Shown in pieces: positions 44,046 to 54,562 of a stretch of 64,000 nt of DNA. The stretch is from Corbicula japonica. Its lineage: Eukaryota > Mollusca > Bivalvia > Venerida > Cyrenidae. The notes under the pieces were generated by a model. That model was not told the DNA's origin. It made no database searches and saw nothing but the letters and a program-made list of their open reading frames with translations. The first letter of the stretch is position 1. Each line of letters starts with the position of its first letter. The stretch spans positions 434,001 to 498,000 of the forward strand of contig JAZAYU010000001.1 in assembly GCA_038501625.1 (NCBI GenBank). Direction: 5' to 3'. Both the position numbers and the translations under genes were made by a program.

Positions 44046-44319
44046 GTAAATCCTATGACATTTGCGCTTGTTGCGGTTGTGAGACGTCGACGCGACGTCG
44101 ATTTCGGCGTCGTTTATGTAACCCCGGGGTGCTCCGGGTCGATTTTATTGTATTTGCTATTTCTTATATAGATTTTATATTTGTTATGATATTGTTATGA
44201 TTTTTTCAGATTTTGTTCATGAGATATCGGGCTATATCATATTAAAATTTTGAATGTCTGCGCTTGTTAGTTGTAAAGTTATAGCACCATTCTACGAACT
44301 TTCTGATCAACCCTCGTAC

Positions 44320-45030
44320 GTTGGTATTAGACTAGTGAAAGACATGTTACTTTTATCTTGAAGGGAAGGTCTGCTAAAAGGTATGCCATAAGTCAGTTTT
44401 ATGCATAGCTCTTGAGGGCTGTCTATTTTGTTTTCTTTAAGTCAGTGAATGCAGTGCATGACGGTGTGTACTTTGTTTTAGTCTGCCTCAGCCATAATAT
44501 AGCATTAAAATATCACAAAGGCGTATATATATATCTTCATGTTAATCGCCATATTCATTTGACATCCATTTGGATCCATTTGTGCTCTTTAATTGAGTTG
44601 AACCCGGGAATGAGCGGCGTGGGCAATAATAAGATTAGCCATTACTTCATAATATGAACATGTTCAATCAAAACGAGCATGCAATAATTCATGATTGTCG
44701 TGTTCGGCGTTTTTTAAAGTTCCCTTTTCATATTCTTAAATGTGGTGAAATGCCTACAAAATCTTTTATGTGGTGGAATGAACGTATCTCCGTGACTCTA
44801 GCCTGTTATGGTTTTAAGTACATAAAAACGTCTGTTTCAGCCGAAACTCATTTGGGTTCATAAATCACTCATGTACTGGTTATTTTAAAAATAGCTCAGA
44901 AAATTCATGAAAAGGAAGACATTTTTCGTGACTTTATTAAACCTGTCACATTCATTTTGTTTCATTTAAGACATACATTGTCAATTAAGTATAATATTCA
45001 AATGTTTCATAGGGACACATATAATCTTTT
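44320..45030. other. intergenic with R1 fragment
   Basis: At 44687-44738 GATTGTCGTGTTCGGCGT and AAAGTTCCCTTTTCATATT match the reverse complement of R1. Frames of 69-81 codons have no motif. Confidence 0.4.
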
Positions 45031-45034
45031 TTAG

Positions 45035-45217
45035 GAAGCAATTAATAATACTAGTATCTCAGAGCAACTCAGGAACTTAATTGAAAGGGAAGAGAAAAGC
45101 ATAGTAGAAAAAAGAACACATCTGAAAATTATTGAAGAAATAAAGCATAAAAGTAATGCCAAAACTAATGGGAATTTGTTAATGGAAGAAATCTTGAGGG
45201 ATAAGCAAAGCGATTAA
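45035..45217 (+). CDS. candidate terminal exon, charged helical tail
   Basis: Preceded by the acceptor-like ATAATCTTTTTTAG. The frame starts at once with EAINNTSISEQLRNLIERE, is rich in E/K (...VEKRTHLKIIEEIKHKSN...), and ends RDKQSD before TAA at 45215-45217. 60 residues, likely alpha-helical. No homology recognised and no upstream exon identified. The open frame also reads further upstream in part, so it could be chance. Confidence 0.3.
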   Translation, partial: EAINNTSISEQLRNLIEREEKSIVEKRTHLKIIEEIKHKSNAKTNGNLLMEEILRDKQSD

Positions 45218-45513
45218 CTATTGAAGACAACTGCAGTCAAATGCAAAGTAGGAATCTTTTGCACAAATAAACTACGCATAGAAAGATTAAATGATAAACC
45301 ATGAACGGAAATGCGAATGGTGAAATGGTGATTCTTGTTTGAGATAATTTTAGTCCTTTAATTAAATTAAAGTTACTGTGCCTGAAAAGTACGAAATTCC
45401 GGCGTCTTTTATGTGGATTTATAAAAGCTATTGGTTTAATGTAAAACAGATATGAGTTATTAACATGATATTCTTGAAAGATAACGTAAGCGTTTGATCA
45501 GTTAATTCTTTAC

Positions 45514-45799
45514 CTGGCAACGGTTCTTGTTTGATTTTAAATTCAAATGTTCTGTCCATTTTATGGGCATCCAATTCTTCATGAGTTTCAATTAAATTTT
45601 CAGTGAAATTAGCTAACACTGTTGTGTTTGTTGAGTAGGTAGGTGGGTTGGGGTTTATTCGCCTCGACAACCTCTGTATGTGTATATTTATCCATATCAG
45701 ATTAGCATCGTAGAACTTTTTAAAACCGTCTAGTGCTAAATACGATTTGCAAAAAACAGTATCTATTCGTGTCCATTGTTTGTTGTGTATTTTTTGAAA
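45514..45799 (-). CDS. candidate internal exon, unrecognised protein
   Basis: On the minus strand the frame is open for 123 codons from 45799 (just after a TAA) to 45431, long for sequence this AT-rich. It reads ...YLALDGFKKFYDANLIWINI and then HIQRLSRRINPNPPTYSTN and KMDRTFEFKIKQEPLP. A good donor, CCAG|GTAAAG, occurs at 45514/45513, and candidate acceptors lie near 45805-45812. There is no initiator ATG, in keeping with an internal exon. Function not recognised. Confidence 0.35.
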
Positions 45800-45920
45800 T
45801 TACTAATGCTAGAATATGGAACAACGATCTGTCCAGTAGTTAGTGTTAAACTACAATATCACGAAGGTTTTTAAGAATTTCAAATCGTTCAGACTCTTAT
45901 ATGAAATATTCAGATGTGTG

Positions 45921-46052
45921 AAGTTAGCGGCCTAGCGGCCTGGCGGCGTGAAGTTAGCGGCCTAGCGGCCTGGCGGCGTGAAGTTAGCGGCCTGGCGGCG
46001 TGAAGTAAGCGGCCTGGCGGCATGAAGTTAGCGGCCTGGCGGCCTAGCGGCG
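45921..46052 (+). repeat. GCGGCC minisatellite, left outer arm
   Basis: Units of 30 bp (AAGTTAGCGGCC TAGCGGCC TGGCGGCGTG) twice, then 22-bp versions lacking one GCGGCC(T) module, then a 30-bp version. Mirrored at 54440-54562. Confidence 0.9.
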
Positions 46053-46335
46053 TGAAGATGGCTGCCTTTATAGCAATTTAGGTTGATCTTAAAAACGGAT
46101 TGAAATCTATTTTTACAGCATATAATGTAAATTGCAAGGGTGTATAAGAAAGTTATCGACATGATTTAGCTTTTATTTTATTAAAATAAATTATTTAACA
46201 AAGTTCTAGCTTATCTGCAAAGACGACTCGGAATCTCTGTGTACATTTACTCCCATGTACTCTTTGTAAATTACATTTCAGTTCATGATTAATTAAAATA
46301 TCAGCAAGAACTAGCTTTGATTTTTTTTAACTTTT

Positions 46336-47570
46336 CGAAGCCTGGCGGCCTAGCGGCCTAAACTTAAAATTTATCATAATTTATGTTTATCTTAAAAATG
46401 TATTGAAATCGATTTTTTCAGCATGTTATGTACTTTTCAGGGGTGAATAAGCAAAATATCAATAAGAACTAGCTTTGTTTTTTTAAGTTTTCGAAGCCTG
46501 GCGGCATAGCGGCCTAGCGGCCTGAACTTAATATTATCATAATTTATGTTTATCTTAAAAATGTCTTGAAATCGATTTTTTTTCAGCATGTAATGTACTT
46601 TTCAGGGGTGTTAAAGCAAAATATCAACAGGAACTAGCTTTGATTTTTTTTTAAGTTTTGGAAGCCTGGCGGCCTAGCGGCCTAAACTTAATATTTATCA
46701 TAATTTATCTAAAAACGGATTGAATTCAATTTTTACAGCATGCAATGTACATTTCAGGGATGATTAAGTAAAATATATACAAGAACTAGCTTTGATTTTT
46801 TTTAAGTTTTCGAAGCCTGGCGGCCTAGCGTACTAAACTTAATATTTATCATAATTTATGTTTATCTTAAAACGTCTTGAAATCGATTTTTTCAGCATGT
46901 AATGTACATTTCAGGTACGAATAAGCAAAATATCAACAAGTACTAGCTTTTATTTTTTTAAGTTTTCGAAGCCTGGCGGCCTAGCGGCCTGGCGGCCTAA
47001 ACTACATATTTATCAAAATTTATGTTTATCTTAAAAACGGCTTGAATTCGATTTTTACAGCATGCAATGTACATTTCAGGGATGATAAGGTAAAATATCA
47101 ACAAGAACTAGCTTTGATATTTTTTAAGTTTTCGAAGCCTGGCGGCCTAGCGGCCTAAACTTAATAATTATCATAATTTATCTTAAAAACGGCTTGAATT
47201 CGATTTTTACAGTATGCAATGTACATTTCAAGGATGATTAAGAAAAAGATTAACGAGAACTAGCTTTGATTTTTTTAAGTTTTCGAAGCCTGGCGGCCTA
47301 GCGGCCTAAACTTAATATTTATCATAATTTATCTTAAAAACGGCTTGAATTCGATTTTTGCAGCATGCAATATACATTTCAGAGATGATTAAGTAAAATA
47401 TCAACAAGAACTAGCTTTGATTTTTTTTTAAGTTTTCGAAGCCCGGCGGCCTGGCGGCCTAGCGGCCTAAACTTAATATTTATCATAATTTATCTTAAAA
47501 CGTCGTAAAAAATCGATTTTTCAACATGTAATGCACAGTTCAGGGGTGAATAAGCAAAATATCAACAAGA
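46336..47570 (+). repeat. ~155-bp tandem array, left inner arm (8 units)
   Basis: Units start with CGAAGCCTGGCGGCCTAGCG at about 46336, 46492, 46660, 46811, 46967, 47133, 47284 and 47437 (spacing 151-168). Each then has CATAATTTAT, a (G/C)ATTTTTACAGCATG(C/T)AATG segment, TTTCAGG and AACAAGAACTAGCTTTGATT. Two unit subtypes (AAAACGGATTGAATTC versus AAAACGTCTTGAAATC) alternate in blocks. Confidence 0.92.
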
Positions 47571-47575
47571 ACTAG

Positions 47576-47735
47576 TGTAATGTTTGGGACCTTAGAGTAA
47601 GAAGTAACACCTTTGTGTTTGGTTACTAATTCTATTCTGATTAACAATTTACAACATGGTATGAGAGAGGCAGAGTGGTAGGCGGAGCTTATCAGCAGTG
47701 GTCAGGTATTGGCCACAGAGAGTTAATACATTACA
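47576..47735 (-). repeat. 3' LTR of Gypsy element
   Basis: 160 bp, TG...CA ends, near-identical to 51991-52151. Confidence 0.95.
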
Positions 47736-48053
47736 TCCGCCCTTTCTTTAGATAGATCATTAATTCTAAGAACATCAAAAGTTTAACAAGGAACCATAAA
47801 TATCATTAAGCGGTGCCTTAATGTGATATCATGTGATAGTGTTTATACATCTGCAAAATTAATAGCTTTAGAATGTCATGGTAATTTGATTAACAATCTT
47901 TTCATTACTTGACTGACATGAATAATTATTTGTAATGATCTGAATGTTTTTATTTCAGCAGTTTCACATGCTATTAAATTCTCAGAGAACAACTGTCATT
48001 AATTTTATCAGTTTTAATGGTCATTTGGCATTTTCAGCAAGTTCACTGAAAGT

Positions 48054-49250
48054 TTATTTCTGATAGAAAGGCCTGGTCTGGGAAATGTTTCTCCTGAAAA
48101 TGTCATTGAATCTTGATTTAAGTTTAATTTGATTTCCTTTCTGTCCGATAACAGTGTAAATTTCACTACTCCACTTTGGATCTAATTTTCCATTGTTTTT
48201 GTTCAATATTAGAACTTTCTGTCCCAGTTTATAATGCACTTGTCGGGTACTTGATCGTCTGTCGGCATAGGTTTTCATCTTCTGCTTTTGAAGCGCATCC
48301 TTTCTGCGAGTTTGAGAATCCTCTTTCTTCTTCTCGAAATGAGGGAGTTTGTTTTTCACTGTTCTGTTGAATAACAATGATGCAGGTGCGGATCCGGTAG
48401 TAACGTGAGGAGTTGTTCTGTATGTCATTAGGAATTTGTAAAGTTCAATTCGCCAGTTTTTTCTTCCAGCAACGGCAGTTTTCACGCATTTTCCTCATGT
48501 TTTATTGAAGTTTTCTACCAATCCTGCAGCTTGCGGGTAATAAGGGGTTACTCGATGATGTTTAATTCCATTTGCCTTGAAAAAGGATGTCAGTTCTTGA
48601 GATACCATATTTGGCGCATTGTCAGTTTTGATTTCGTGCGGCAGTTCGTGCGTTGCGAAAATTTTCATTAGCCTTTGCTTGATTGCGTTTGACGTGATTG
48701 ATTTCATGATTTCAACTTCTGGGAAGCGCGAATAATAGTCGATTACGACCAGTAAATATTCGCCGCCGGGAAACGGCCCATTCCAACGCTTTGCCATGGT
48801 GCTTCTGGCATTTCAGTCGGTGTGATTTGTTGTTTTTGAGGTTGCTTTGAAGTAAGCTGGCATTGTTACATGTCTTAATTAACTGTTCAATTTCACTGTC
48901 TATGCCTGGCCAATAAACTTTTTCTCTCAGCATTTGTTTTGTTTTCACAATGCCTTGGTGAGTTTCATGAGCTAATTGTAGAACCATTGGTCTAAGTCTC
49001 TCTGGAATTACCAGTCTGTTACCTCTTAGAATAACATTGTTATGAATGGACAGCTCATTTCTCAGCTTGAAAAATGTCTTGAATTTCTCATGTTTCGGCC
49101 ATTTGCCCTGATTAATGCACTGAATCAGTTCTTGAATGAATTTGTCCTGAGATGACTCTTTATCAATGTGATCTAAGGTCATGGCTGAGGGCACTGCATT
49201 TTCACACAGGTAATCCATGTATTTATATGTAATGCTTGATATTTCACATT
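48054..49250 (-). pseudogene. Gypsy integrase, with frameshift and stop
   Basis: The frame 49218-48712 holds the end of RNase H linker and the integrase zinc-binding region (ETHQGIVKTKQMLREKVYWPG, then CNNA). The frame then shifts near 48840 into 48797-48495, which carries the catalytic core: VVIDYYSRFPEVEI (first Asp), IKTDNAPNM (second Asp), and PQAAGLVENFN (Glu). A TGA at 48497-48495 interrupts it, and the same phase continues at 48485-48054 with the C-terminal part (LYKFLMTYRTTPH, VHYKLGQKVLILNKN, YTVIGQKGNQIKLK), ending TRPFYQK. Integrase would insert the cDNA into host DNA; here it is broken. Confidence 0.93.
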
Positions 49251-49354
49251 TTTCTTGCTTGAATGTTGACCTTGAAAGGATGTCCGCAGGGTTTAATGCT
49301 CCTGATTGGAATTCTACTGTGAATTTGTAGCTTTGAAGGCGTAATAAAATTCTT

Positions 49355-50740
49355 TCAAGTCTTGCTGGAGGCGTGTGTTGGCTTGAAGATGTTGATCAGT
49401 GGTTTGTGATCAGTGATAACCTTGAATGTTAATCCATACACATATGTTCGAAACTTTTCGATGCCCCATGTAACTGCTAAGCATTCAAGTTCAATTTGAC
49501 TGTAACGTCTTTCAGTCGGATTCAATGTTCTGCTAGCATATGCTACTGGCTTAAAGTGTCCATCACTTTGTTTCTGAGATAATATTGCACCTAGTCCAAA
49601 TGGAGATGCGTCTGCAGCAATCGTAGTTTCGGCATTTGGGTTGTAAAATGCCATAACACTTGCACTTGTTAGCAACGATTTCAAATTTTGAAATGCTGTT
49701 TGTTGTTCTTTTCCCCACACGAAGGAAATTTTCTTTCTTGTTAATTTTCTGATTGGCTCGGATACTGTCGCGAAATTTGGTAGAAACTTTGAGCAATAGT
49801 TCAAGAGTACTAAGAAGGATTTCACTTCTTTCACGTTTTGTGGTGGTGCTGTGTTGAGCACTGCTTCAATTTTGCTTTCTTGTGGCATTAGTCCTTCAGC
49901 GGTGACGGTATGCCCCATTAATTTCATTGTTGTTTTGCAAAATTCACACTTTTCTTTGTTTAGTGTCAAGTTTTTGTCTCGAAGACGTTGCAAAACTTTT
50001 CTCAAGGTAGCATCATGTTCTTCTCGTGTTGAATCGTACACGATTATATCATCCGAAATGTTTTTGAAGTTCGGTATATCTTGAGGTGTGTGCTGAATGA
50101 CTCTTTGGTAGACCTCGAAGGCACTTGAAATTCCAAACATCAATCGTTTGTATCTGAATATACCATCATTTGTCACAAAGCATGTGATATCTCGGCTTTC
50201 GGAGTCGAGTTCTATTTTGTGATACCCCATGTTTAAGTCGAGCTTCGTGAAGAATTTTGCTCCGTTGAGTTCTTCTAAAGTTTCATCTATATTTGGCATA
50301 GGAAAGCGTTCCCTTTCGATAGCTTGATTAGCTTGCCTCATGTCGACACATATTTGAATGTCCCCGTTACTCTTGGGAATGACTACCAGAGGGGATACCC
50401 ACGGCGACGCTTCGACTTTCTCGATGACGTCAGCATCTAGAAGTTGTTTGATTTTCTTGTTGACTTGCTGTCGCATTTTGAATGGTATGCGGCGATTTGG
50501 CTGTGCAACTGGCTTGACATCTTTTGTGATGTTGAGTTGGAGTTGAAAGTCCTTGAGTTTTCCAAGACCCTGGAATCTGTCGCTGTATTCTGATAGTATG
50601 TGATCCACATTGTGTTCACCGTTTGCTACGCTGTTCACACAAATCTTCAGTATTCCAAGATTAACTGCACATTGTAGACCAATTATTGGCGTACATTCAC
50701 TATCAATGACATGAAATTTGATTTTTTTCAATTTTCTCAT
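49355..50740 (-). CDS. Gypsy reverse transcriptase and RNase H
   Basis: 461-codon frame. Residues 165-178 TKLDLNMGYHKIEL (first catalytic Asp), 203-213 GISSAFEVYQR, and 229-235 SDDIIVY (catalytic pair, S in place of the usual Y/I-D-D context). Tether KSFLVLLNYCSKFLPNF at 307-323. RNase H: IAADASPFGLGAIL at 374-387, IELECLAVTW at 416-425, ITDHKPLINI at 442-451. The usual SAP.VFQR is altered to SAFEVYQR. The frame ends early at 49355: near 49370 a 1-base indel shifts it, and RNase H to integrase continues in the next frame down to 49218. Relative to the gag-protease frame it is in the +1 register, with an A-rich stretch near 50730-50715 where the shift must lie; this may be an indel, since Mag-type elements often use one frame. 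Confidence 0.95.
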   Translation of the reverse strand: MRKLKKIKFHVIDSECTPIIGLQCAVNLGILKICVNSVANGEHNVDHILSEYSDRFQGLGKLKDFQLQLNITKDVKPVAQPNRRIPFKMRQQVNKKIKQLLDADVIEKVEASPWVSPLVVIPKSNGDIQICVDMRQANQAIERERFPMPNIDETLEELNGAKFFTKLDLNMGYHKIELDSESRDITCFVTNDGIFRYKRLMFGISSAFEVYQRVIQHTPQDIPNFKNISDDIIVYDSTREEHDATLRKVLQRLRDKNLTLNKEKCEFCKTTMKLMGHTVTAEGLMPQESKIEAVLNTAPPQNVKEVKSFLVLLNYCSKFLPNFATVSEPIRKLTRKKISFVWGKEQQTAFQNLKSLLTSASVMAFYNPNAETTIAADASPFGLGAILSQKQSDGHFKPVAYASRTLNPTERRYSQIELECLAVTWGIEKFRTYVYGLTFKVITDHKPLINIFKPTHASSKT

Positions 50741-51842
50741 TGATTTTCATTCTTAATTCAGTAACTCCAAGAACTTTCAAAGGTTGTGATTGAGCATATG
50801 GATAGATTTTGGATTGAGATTTTGCGATTTTTGTGCTTTTTGATTTCACTTTCTCATAAGTAGCGCGATCTAAACAATTTACACTAGATCCAGAATCAAT
50901 GAGTAATTTACTTTTGACTCCTTCAATTTCTACTTCCACGAATGGAATTGAATTTAATCCAAATATGCATTCATTTTCACTGCTTGACTGATCAGATTCC
51001 TCATTTTCATTTACACAGCGCACTTCACTTTTCTTTGATTTACACATTTTTGCAAAGTGACCTTGCTTTCTGCAATTGTGGCACACAATATTTCTGGACT
51101 TGATACATTCATGACCGAAATGACCTTTTCCTCCGCAACGATAGCAAGATCTGGTCTTGAACTTTGCTGGCTTTTGTGCTGGCCTTGCTCTTGGCTGATA
51201 ATGTTTCCGTTTGGGCTTTTCTTGCTTTTGACGTAGCTGATTTACGTCGTCATACGGTGTGTCCACCGGGGATGCTGTTGATTTATGTTGATTCACAGAA
51301 TTCTGCATTTTGTCTGCTTGCAAATCTGCGAGTTCTGTCGTGCGAGCAATTATCTGCACTTTTTCTAGCGTAAGTTCTTGTTCACGCAGAAACTTTCTTT
51401 TTAGCTTTTTTGAGATGCAGTTCTCTACGACTTGGTCGCGAATCATGTCGTTGACTGTGTCACCTGGAAATTCACACGATATTGAAAGTTTTTTGAGTCT
51501 TACTATGTAATTGTCCACAGTTTCATCATTGTTTTGCTTTGCTTGACGGAAGAGATGTCGTTCATATGCGATATTTTTCTTGGGATTGAAGTATGCTGTT
51601 AGAGCTTGAACCGTGTCCTCGTACGTATTTCCAGTAATCGACATTGTTTCATAAATGTCCTGCACTTTTTCACCACATAGATGTAAGAATAAAGCTTTAT
51701 TCCTTTAATTTTTTGTGATTCCTGTTGCATCCAAATAATATTCAAATCTTCTAACATAAGTGTCCCATGAGCTTGACAAGTTAGTGTTTTGTCCTAACAC
51801 TTTGAATGGTAGTGGCGTTGGCAGTTCCAAAGAAGATGCCAT
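50703..51842 (-). pseudogene. Gypsy gag and protease
   Basis: Starts at ATG 51842 (MASSLELPTPLPFKVLG). An in-frame TAA sits at 51707-51705, after which the same frame runs open to 50703. Two CCHC zinc knuckles, CYRCGGKGHFGHEC and CHNCRKQGHFAKMC, mark nucleocapsid, and LLIDSGSSVNCLD with the DSG catalytic triad marks the aspartic protease. The last codons overlap the RT frame by 38 bases. Gag would package the RNA and protease would cut the polyprotein. The stop would truncate Gag after ~45 residues. Confidence 0.94.
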
Positions 51843-51990
51843 CTTGAAATGTTATGAGAATAGATTCTTGAAAATAGCCACTATTTCACTTTGTCAAAGA
51901 ACTTATTAAGTCCTCTTGAAAATATTATCCATCAGTGATTAAGATAATATCCATGGGTAATCAAATGATGATCCCTTTTCTCGTCGCCAA

Positions 51991-52151
51991 TGTAATGTTT
52001 GGGACCTTTGAGTAAGAAGTAACACCTTTGTGTTTGGTTACTAAATCTATTCTGATTAACAATTTACAACAATGGTATGAGAGAGGCAGAGTGGTAGGCG
52101 GAGCTTATCAGCAGTGGTCAGGTATTGGCCACAGAGAGTTAATACATTACA
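51991..52151 (-). repeat. 5' LTR of Gypsy element
   Basis: 161 bp, followed (minus strand) by the candidate primer-binding site. Differs from the other LTR by ~2 substitutions and one base indel. Confidence 0.95.
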
Positions 52152-52177
52152 ACTAGTTTTGCTTTTCTTTAAAATTT

Positions 52178-52690
52178 GGACATATCCTAAAGGTAAACAG
52201 ACATATTTTCGAAGGTTTAAATCCCGGTTCCAACCATGTATGGATTGTTTGGCCAGCTTTGAAGACTGTACAGATCCGAGCCTCCGTAATTGCAAGTATA
52301 TGCAGAATATGGCATTCTTTGTATAAGTAAACATTACGTCGTCCTAAATCTCTGCCAGTTGATGAACAGTTTTCATGTTTTATATACCATTTTACTCGCA
52401 ACAAAAGAGATCTGAAAATTATTCTACATATCAGAAGAGACCGCAACAAAGCAATCCATGTTAAAGCGAAAGACGTAAGGCACCAATCCGAGGCTGGTCT
52501 CGGTTTCTGATATTTATTTCATTAAAAGAGGGACATATCTTAAATGTAAACATATATGTTTGCGAGGGTTTAAATTCTGACTCCAACCATGTATAGATTG
52601 TTTGACCAGCTAAGAAGACTGTACAGATCCGATCCTCCGTAATAGCGGTTATATGCAGAATATGGATTTGTTCTATCGTCAAACATTACG
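52178..52690. repeat. core of giant foldback, 350-bp tandem duplication
   Basis: 52178-52338 and 52529-52690 share GGACATATC(C/T)TAAA, CCAACCATGTAT(G/A)GATTGT, GACTGTACAGATCCGA and TATATGCAGAATATGG. No coding frame is supported; minus frames of 70-98 codons come from this repeat. Confidence 0.7.
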
Positions 52691-52739
52691 CAGAAAGCAC
52701 TGCTGGACATTCAAAACATGCATAAAATCGAACTTCAGA

Positions 52740-54170
52740 GAATCAAGAAGGCCGCCAGGCTTCGAAAACTTACAAAAAGCAAAGCTAGTTCTTGTTGATA
52801 TTTTGCTTATTCACCCCTGAACTGTGCATTACATGCTGAAAAATCGATTTCAAGACGTTTTAAGATAAACATAAATTATGATAAATATAAAGTTTAGGCC
52901 GCCAGGCCGCCAGGCTTCGAAAACTTAAAAAAAATCAAAGCTAGTTCTTGTTGATATTTTACTTAATCATACTTGAACATTGCACGCTGTAAAATCGAAT
53001 TCAAGCCGTTTTTAAGATAAATCATGATAAATATGAAGTTTAAGCCACTAGGCCGCTAGGCCGTCAGGCTTCGAAAACTTAGAAAAAATCAAAGCTAGTT
53101 CTTGTTGAAATTTTACCTTATCATCCCTGAAATGTACATTGCATGCTGTAAAAATCGAATTCAAGCCGATTTTAAGATAAACATAAATTATGATAAATAT
53201 TAAGGCCAGGCTTCGAAAACTTAAAAAAAAATAAAAGCTAGTTCTTGTTGGTATTTTGCTTATTCGTACCTGAAATGTACATTACATGCTGAAAAAATCG
53301 ATTTCAAGACGTTTTAAGATAAACATAAATTACGATTAATATTAAGTTTAGGCCGCTAGGCCGCCAGGCTTCGAAAACTTTAAAAAAAAATCAAAGCTAG
53401 TTCTTGTTAATATTTTACTTCATGATCCCTGAAATGTACATTGCATGCTGTAAAAATCGATTTCAATCCGTTTTTAAGATAAATTATGATGAATATTATG
53501 TTTAGGCCGCCAGGCTTCCAAAACTTAAAAAAAATGAAAGCTAGTTCTTGTTGATATTTTGCTTTAACACCCCTGAAAAGTACATTAATGCTGAAAAAAT
53601 CGATTTCAAGACATTTTTAAGATAAACATAAATTATGATAAATTTTAAGTTCAGGTCGTTTGGCCGCTAGGCCGCCAGGCTTCCAAAACTTAAAAAAAAT
53701 CAAAGCTAGTTCTTGTTGATATTTTGCTTATTCACCCCTGAAAAGTACATTACATGCTGAAAAAATCGATTTCAAGACATTTTTAAGATAAACATAAATT
53801 ATGATACATTTTAAGTTTAGGCCGCTAGGCCGCCAGGCTTCCAAAACTTAAAAAAAATCAAAACTAGTTCTTGTTGATATTTTGCTTATTCACCCCTGAA
53901 AAGTACATTACATGCTGAAAACATCGATTTCAAGACATTTTTAAGATAAACATAAATTATGATAAATTTTAAGTTTAGGCCGCTAGGCCGCCAGGCTTCC
54001 AAAACTTAAAAAAAATCAAAGCTAGTTCTTGTTGATATTTTGCTTATTCACCCCTGAAAAGTACATTACATGCTGAAAACATCGATTTCAAGACATTTTT
54101 GAGATAAACATAAATTATGATAAATTTTAAGTTTAGGCCGCTAGGTCGCCAGGCTTCGAAAAGTTAAAAA
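52740..54170 (-). repeat. ~155-bp tandem array, right inner arm (10 units)
   Basis: Reverse-complement units with GGCTTCGAAAACTT or GGCTTCCAAAACTT near 52757, 52911, 53069, 53211, 53369, 53513, 53680, 53838, 53996 and 54154. Units 53680-54000 are nearly identical to each other (recent expansion), while outer units differ. Confidence 0.92.
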
Positions 54171-54439
54171 AAATCAAAGCTAGTTCTTGTTGATATTTTA
54201 ATTAATCATGAACTGAAATGTAATTTACAAAGAGTACATGGGAGTAAATGAACACAGAGATTCCGAGTCGTCTTTGCAGATAAGCTAGAACTTTGTTAAA
54301 TAATTTATTTTAATAAAATAAAAAAACTAAATCATGACAATAACTTTCTAATACACCCCTGCAATTGACATTATATGCTGTAAAAATAGATTTCAATCCG
54401 TTTTTAAGATCAACCTAAATTGTGATAAAGGCAGCCATC

Positions 54440-54562
54440 TTCACGCCGATAGGCCGCCAGGCCGCTAACTTCACGCCGCCAGTCAGCTAGGCCGCCAGGC
54501 CGCTAACTTCACGCCGCCAGGCCGCTAGGCCGCTAACTTCACGCCGCCAGGCCGCTAACTTC
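54440..54562 (-). repeat. GCGGCC minisatellite, right outer arm
   Basis: TTCACGCCGCCAGGCCGCTA units of 22-30 bp, mirror of 45921-46052, with one variant (CAGTCAGCTAGG) near 54480. Confidence 0.9.

Larger units (their letters stand above)
40254..44316. mobile_element. mariner element, interrupted and inactive
   Basis: Inverted termini CGAGGGTTCATCAGAAAG (40254) and the complement of CGAGGGTTGATCAGAAAG (ending 44316), continuing over ~40 bp (GTTCGTAGAATGGTGCTATA). TA lies on both sides (40252-40253, 44317-44318). Normal mariners are about 1.3 kb; this one is 4.06 kb because 40.99-43.90 kb is foreign. Transposase ends are recognisable on the plus strand at 40635-40960 and 43908-44045. Confidence 0.9.
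47576..52151 (-). mobile_element. Ty3/Gypsy LTR retrotransposon, complete structure, mutated
   Basis: 160/161-bp LTRs (47576-47735 and 51991-52151), each TGTAATG...CATTACA, differ by about two substitutions and one 1-bp gap. ACTAG flanks both ends (47571-47575, 52152-52156). Coding strand is minus, so the right LTR is the 5' one. A primer-binding site candidate, TGGCGACGAG, follows the 5' LTR (51989-51980), and a purine tract AAAGAAAGGGCGGA precedes the 3' LTR (47749-47736). Order gag zinc knuckles, protease, RT, RNase H, integrase fits Ty3/Gypsy; the SDD form of the RT catalytic motif and the short LTRs suggest a Mag-like lineage (inference). Several frameshifts and stops make it non-autonomous. 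Confidence 0.96.

Noticed and set aside
50703..50740. programmed -1 frameshift at the A-rich gag/pol overlap
   Set aside because: The RT frame is in the +1 register relative to Gag, so the A-AAA-AAT run does not explain it; a 1-base indel is simpler.
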